From: Bimastos eiseni
Lineage: Eukaryota; Annelida; Clitellata; Crassiclitellata; Lumbricidae
Direction: 5' to 3'
Length of the DNA stretch: 64,000 nt
Assembly (NCBI GenBank): GCA_959347315.1
Contig: OY365810.1
Span: forward strand, 20,916,835 to 20,980,834
Notes under the pieces: model-generated
Databases searched by the model: none
Told to the model about the DNA's origin: nothing
Seen by the model: only the letters and a program-made list of their open reading frames with translations
Part shown: positions 60,496 through 64,000 of the stretch, piece by piece
Layout: every line of letters starts with the position of its first letter
Numbering within the stretch: position 1 is the first letter of the stretch
Translations under genes and position numbers: made by a program

Positions 60496-62425
60496 TATTA
60501 TTGACCATAGTGACCCTAGAACTGTTGACAAGAGGGGTCAAAGTTTATCGTCATCTAGATGTCTATTATTGATATTCTGGCTACCTTCTATTGGTCTACT
60601 ATAGCCATTTTGACATCTCATTGTAATTGTAATGGAACTTTTATATAGCGCCACTCAATATCATGACCATGCCTGAAAATGTGAAATGTCTAAAGATGTT
60701 CTTAATCTGAAGCCAGATAACTTTAAAGCCAATACATTTTCTAAGTAACTGTTTTGGTGACCATCTATCGAAATTGTGTGCCGTTCTATAGCTAACAGAC
60801 ATCAAAAGCGTTCGTTGTGCGTGCTGTTGTTTTAGACCACTTCGAGCTATTCCTGACTAACCGTGCCGTGCCGTGTCTTGCCGTGTCTCACAAGTAGCTC
60901 AATTTGGTAAATATCACGATGGCTTTTTCTATAGTAATCAATGTGTACTTACTTTCTTGAATACTTCACTTAGCGGAACCACCAAAGAACCATTTGCCAA
61001 TAAGCTTAGATAATTAAGTGCCTACATGGAAAATGATGGAATCTCATCTAGCCCGGAACTGCTGCAGCTACTGCTGACACGTAGGCCTACAGTCGACGAA
61101 ATTACGATATGGGCCATATCGATCGACGTCTCGACATCAGGGGCGTAAAAACCAAGATTTTTTTAAATCAAAAGTTGGTTTATTGGTTTTATATTGTTTT
61201 TTAGTTTTCCTTTGGATTTTGTCACAACAGTTTTGTTATAAAAAGCATCAGACACAGCACGAAAAGAGCTCCAACTCGTTTTTTATAATTAATTTAGCTT
61301 GATTTCGGACTGAATTATCATAACACACAATTAGCAATACAATAGTAATATTAGTAAATTGAATAAAAATATTTTTAGAAAACCCTCAAAAAACAAAAAA
61401 TGACATTTCGTATCTTTCAGTTTTTTCTTATAAAAACAAAAACAAAAGAACCAGCATGTTTGCAGCCCTGCTCGACATCAGGATGTCGAGGACACCAAGA
61501 ATCGGATCGACGCACTTTCCAGGTCGATGCATATGTACTCATCCACAACATACATCGTTCATTCCGTTCAACTTCTGATGACCACCCAGTGACCACACAG
61601 CGAATACCAAAATGACAGACTCGATGGACAAGTCAAACGTCTCAAACACACAATAGCTAGTGCCCAAAAAACAGATGCATGTAACAGGGTCTGTCTGGAC
61701 AATCCGACGAAGCGTAGGCTTACATTAATCAAACGTAGCTTATGACATTCTAAATGAGCTCACCACCAGAATAATTGATCAGTTTTTGAGCTTTCTGTCA
61801 ACAACAATTTAGATCATATAGGCCTATATTGCTCCTAATTTATGTTTCAATTTTTCAATAAAGACGCTCTAAATGTCTACACACGACTGTAAAACGGTCT
61901 TAAAACAGTGGTTCAAATTTGAAAATATTATAATTCTTGAATAATATCAAAATATTGAGTTTTGGCGAAGTATTTTCGTTCAATAGTTTGTCAGAACACA
62001 TTCGCACATGTGAAATAACAGTTATAATCGATGATGACTTAGCAAGGATTATGCCTGTCATATCATATCGCCGTCGTCGCTTCGCGTCGCTTTCCTACAT
62101 AAAGAATCGATCCACGTGAGTGATTAGCCCCGCATCGTCTATCACGTACTGCGCTCATCAGGCCAGTTCCCTTTTAAGCCCAGTACACATAAAAATATTG
62201 TCAATCCAGGACATTCAAGGCTTTCCCTCAACGAGATTTGTCCTCTCTCCTGTGGTCGTCTCATAATGTGTCCTAAAGTTATGCAGTTTTCGTGCTTGGA
62301 CGTTTTCCAACAGATATTTCTTCCATAACGAAGACGAAATTCTTCAATTTTCATCAATTCATCGTTCATCAAGTTAGGGCATATATAAATATATATGAAA
62401 TATATGCCTTAAATTTATGAACGTT
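60496..62425. other. No gene recognised
   Basis: Short frames only. A tatatagcgccac end occurs near 60641 after a ttgtaat repeat. The string ctcgacatcagg occurs at about 61131 and 61471. Confidence 0.4.
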
Positions 62426-62429
62426 GAAT

Positions 62430-62735
62430 CAATCGCTCAATCAATCAGTCAGTCGGTCAATCAATCTATCGATCGATCGATCATTCATTCATTCATTCAT
62501 TCATTCATTCATTCAGTCAGTCAGTCAGTTAGTCGATAAGTCGATCAATCAATCAATCAATCAATTAATCGCTCACTCTCTCAAACGATCTATCAACCGC
62601 TCAATCACTCAATCAATCGATCGATCAGTCAATCAATCAATTAATCAATTGCTCACACGAGCAATCGAAAAATCAATCGCTCAATCGCTCAATGAATCAA
62701 TCGACCGATCAATCAATCAATCAGTCAGCTTATTA
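62430..62735. repeat. ATCA/ATCG/ATTC tetranucleotide repeat
   Basis: About 300 bases of mixed tetranucleotides. The Ser/Asn/Gln/Ile-rich frame is compositional. Confidence 0.9.
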
Positions 62736-64000
62736 TATTTGACAAACCGTAGACAATGGGGAAAAGTGCATAGTTGAGTAAACGGTAAAAGTTAGATTAC
62801 CCAAGAGACTCAATATCAGGGACCAAATGAACCTACTAGCTTTAAAGACCACCCGGAAGTTGAAATAATTTAGGAAGGCAGATTTGTGCCAACCCTTTGA
62901 AAAACAAAATCGAAGAGTAACAGCATACAAAAGACATATCCTGCCAAGACCTTAACAAAATTGCCTTTCTCATAACAATACTTAACTAAGAGACATCATA
63001 AACAATGATAGGCCTATACGAAACAAAATATACAGCCTTCTATAATGTAGGCTTGGGCAAACTAATCGATTAATCGAGTTTTGCTAATCCATTAATTGAG
63101 GGTCCAAAAATACTCGATAAATCCATTAATCCATCGAATCGATCAATCGAGCCAATCTATTAATCGATTATTTGTTTACTACGATAAGCTCGACCGCACA
63201 GTCTTCGGGCTGCGTAATCCGCTCCCATAGCGGCATAATCCGTTCCCATAGCGTGTAGCTAAATCTGACCACATAATTGGTCCTTGGTTACAGGTTGTAC
63301 ATCGGAGTACTAATCTTCAACATCCAGCTGAGGGAACGAAGAGGGGTGGGGCGCAGAGCTAACGAACCGAGTGAGCAGGGCTGTACCGAGGGCGGGGCCA
63401 GCGGGACCGTGGAACAAGGCGCAAATGCGGAGGGGGCGTAAATTTCAGTATGACATAACTTTTATTATTCTATAAATTCATTCTTTCTTCAGATATGACC
63501 CTATTTTCATTCAAGAATAAAAACTAAAATTACAGTTACAGTTAAAACGTGCAACTAAGAAAGTTTTTGGTGGGAGTTATACCATCTTTGGTTATACCAG
63601 TTAAGTCATTTCTTGTGTATTAATAAATTTTATATAAAGAATATGCTTAATTTACTTACTTATTATATTAAAAATGCAAAAATATGGGGGCGCCAGATTG
63701 ATGCTAGGCACAGGGCGCAATTAGAGCTTGGTACGGTCCTGCGAGTGAGATCATTGTATATATCTGTAACGTTGACATGTCCTTTCACTGAGCAGCATTG
63801 TTGGTTAAATAAGTGTATAACGTATAATAGGCGCCTATTTATGTTATCATAAATCGGTTTGAATTTAAGCGAAAATTATTAGTATCGTTATTAAAGAATT
63901 AATATCCTTTAATTTACTTACTTATTTATTATGTATATGAACATGTTATCTATGCTGGACAAACGAAATGTCGTTATAGTTACGTCAGCGTATTGACCTT
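62736..64000. other. No gene; hAT-like end and GC-rich repeat piece
   Basis: About 63050-63175 has gcttgggcaaactaatcgat and repeated attaatcga words, resembling ends of hAT-type elements. About 63330-63425 is GC-rich (ggggtggggcgcagagc), probably another repeat. No coding sequence was recognised. Confidence 0.35.

Noticed and set aside
62424..62777. Ser/Asn/Ile-rich frame
   Set aside because: Produced by ATCA/ATCG tetranucleotide repeats.

Overview
The window is nuclear DNA from an animal, most likely a marine invertebrate. The evidence is GT-AG introns, several non-LTR retrotransposon families, tRNA-derived SINEs, a mariner and a hAT-like element, many microsatellites, and a run of 200 Ns at 43801-44000. 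There are no operons or ribosome binding sites. The palindrome TAGGCCTA occurs about 20 times outside tandem arrays. I cannot name the species from sequence alone.

Only a small part is ordinary coding sequence. (1) 6884-9883 (+) can be read as four spliced exons encoding a short protein with an F-box-like segment. 10457-11321 (+) encodes a beta-propeller-like C-terminal region broken by one frameshift, and it may be the 3' part of the same gene. (2) 29323-33451 (-) is a clear four-EF-hand calmodulin-like gene with three well supported exons. Its first intron contains a 48-bp satellite, and a tetranucleotide array starts directly at the donor of its third exon.

Most of the rest is mobile or tandem DNA. 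There are 3' fragments of CR1/jockey-type LINEs at 7640-8418, 15541-16132, 21190-21330, 25797-26235 and 42760-43190. A long degraded LINE lies at 50204-51700 (-). A nested pair occupies 57945-60495, where a minus-strand LINE has inserted into a plus-strand LINE. SINE heads lie at 20340-20412, 21730-21925 and 41146-41378. A deleted mariner is at 26346-27143, a small inverted-repeat element at 49448-49801, and a hAT-like element stuffed with purine-rich DNA at 12536-15171.

The least explained structure is at about 2241-3960. It holds diverged long-period repeats with at least a dozen small perfect or near-perfect hairpins, some with GNRA-type loops, and a 33-bp tandem repeat. Other notable structures are an 11-bp G-rich array with a two-letter variant pattern (19376-19712), two long perfect hairpins (9502-9592 and 20259-20327), and duplicated GTTGTAAC-rich DNA (46530-47455). 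Large stretches, especially 35620-41145, show nothing recognisable.
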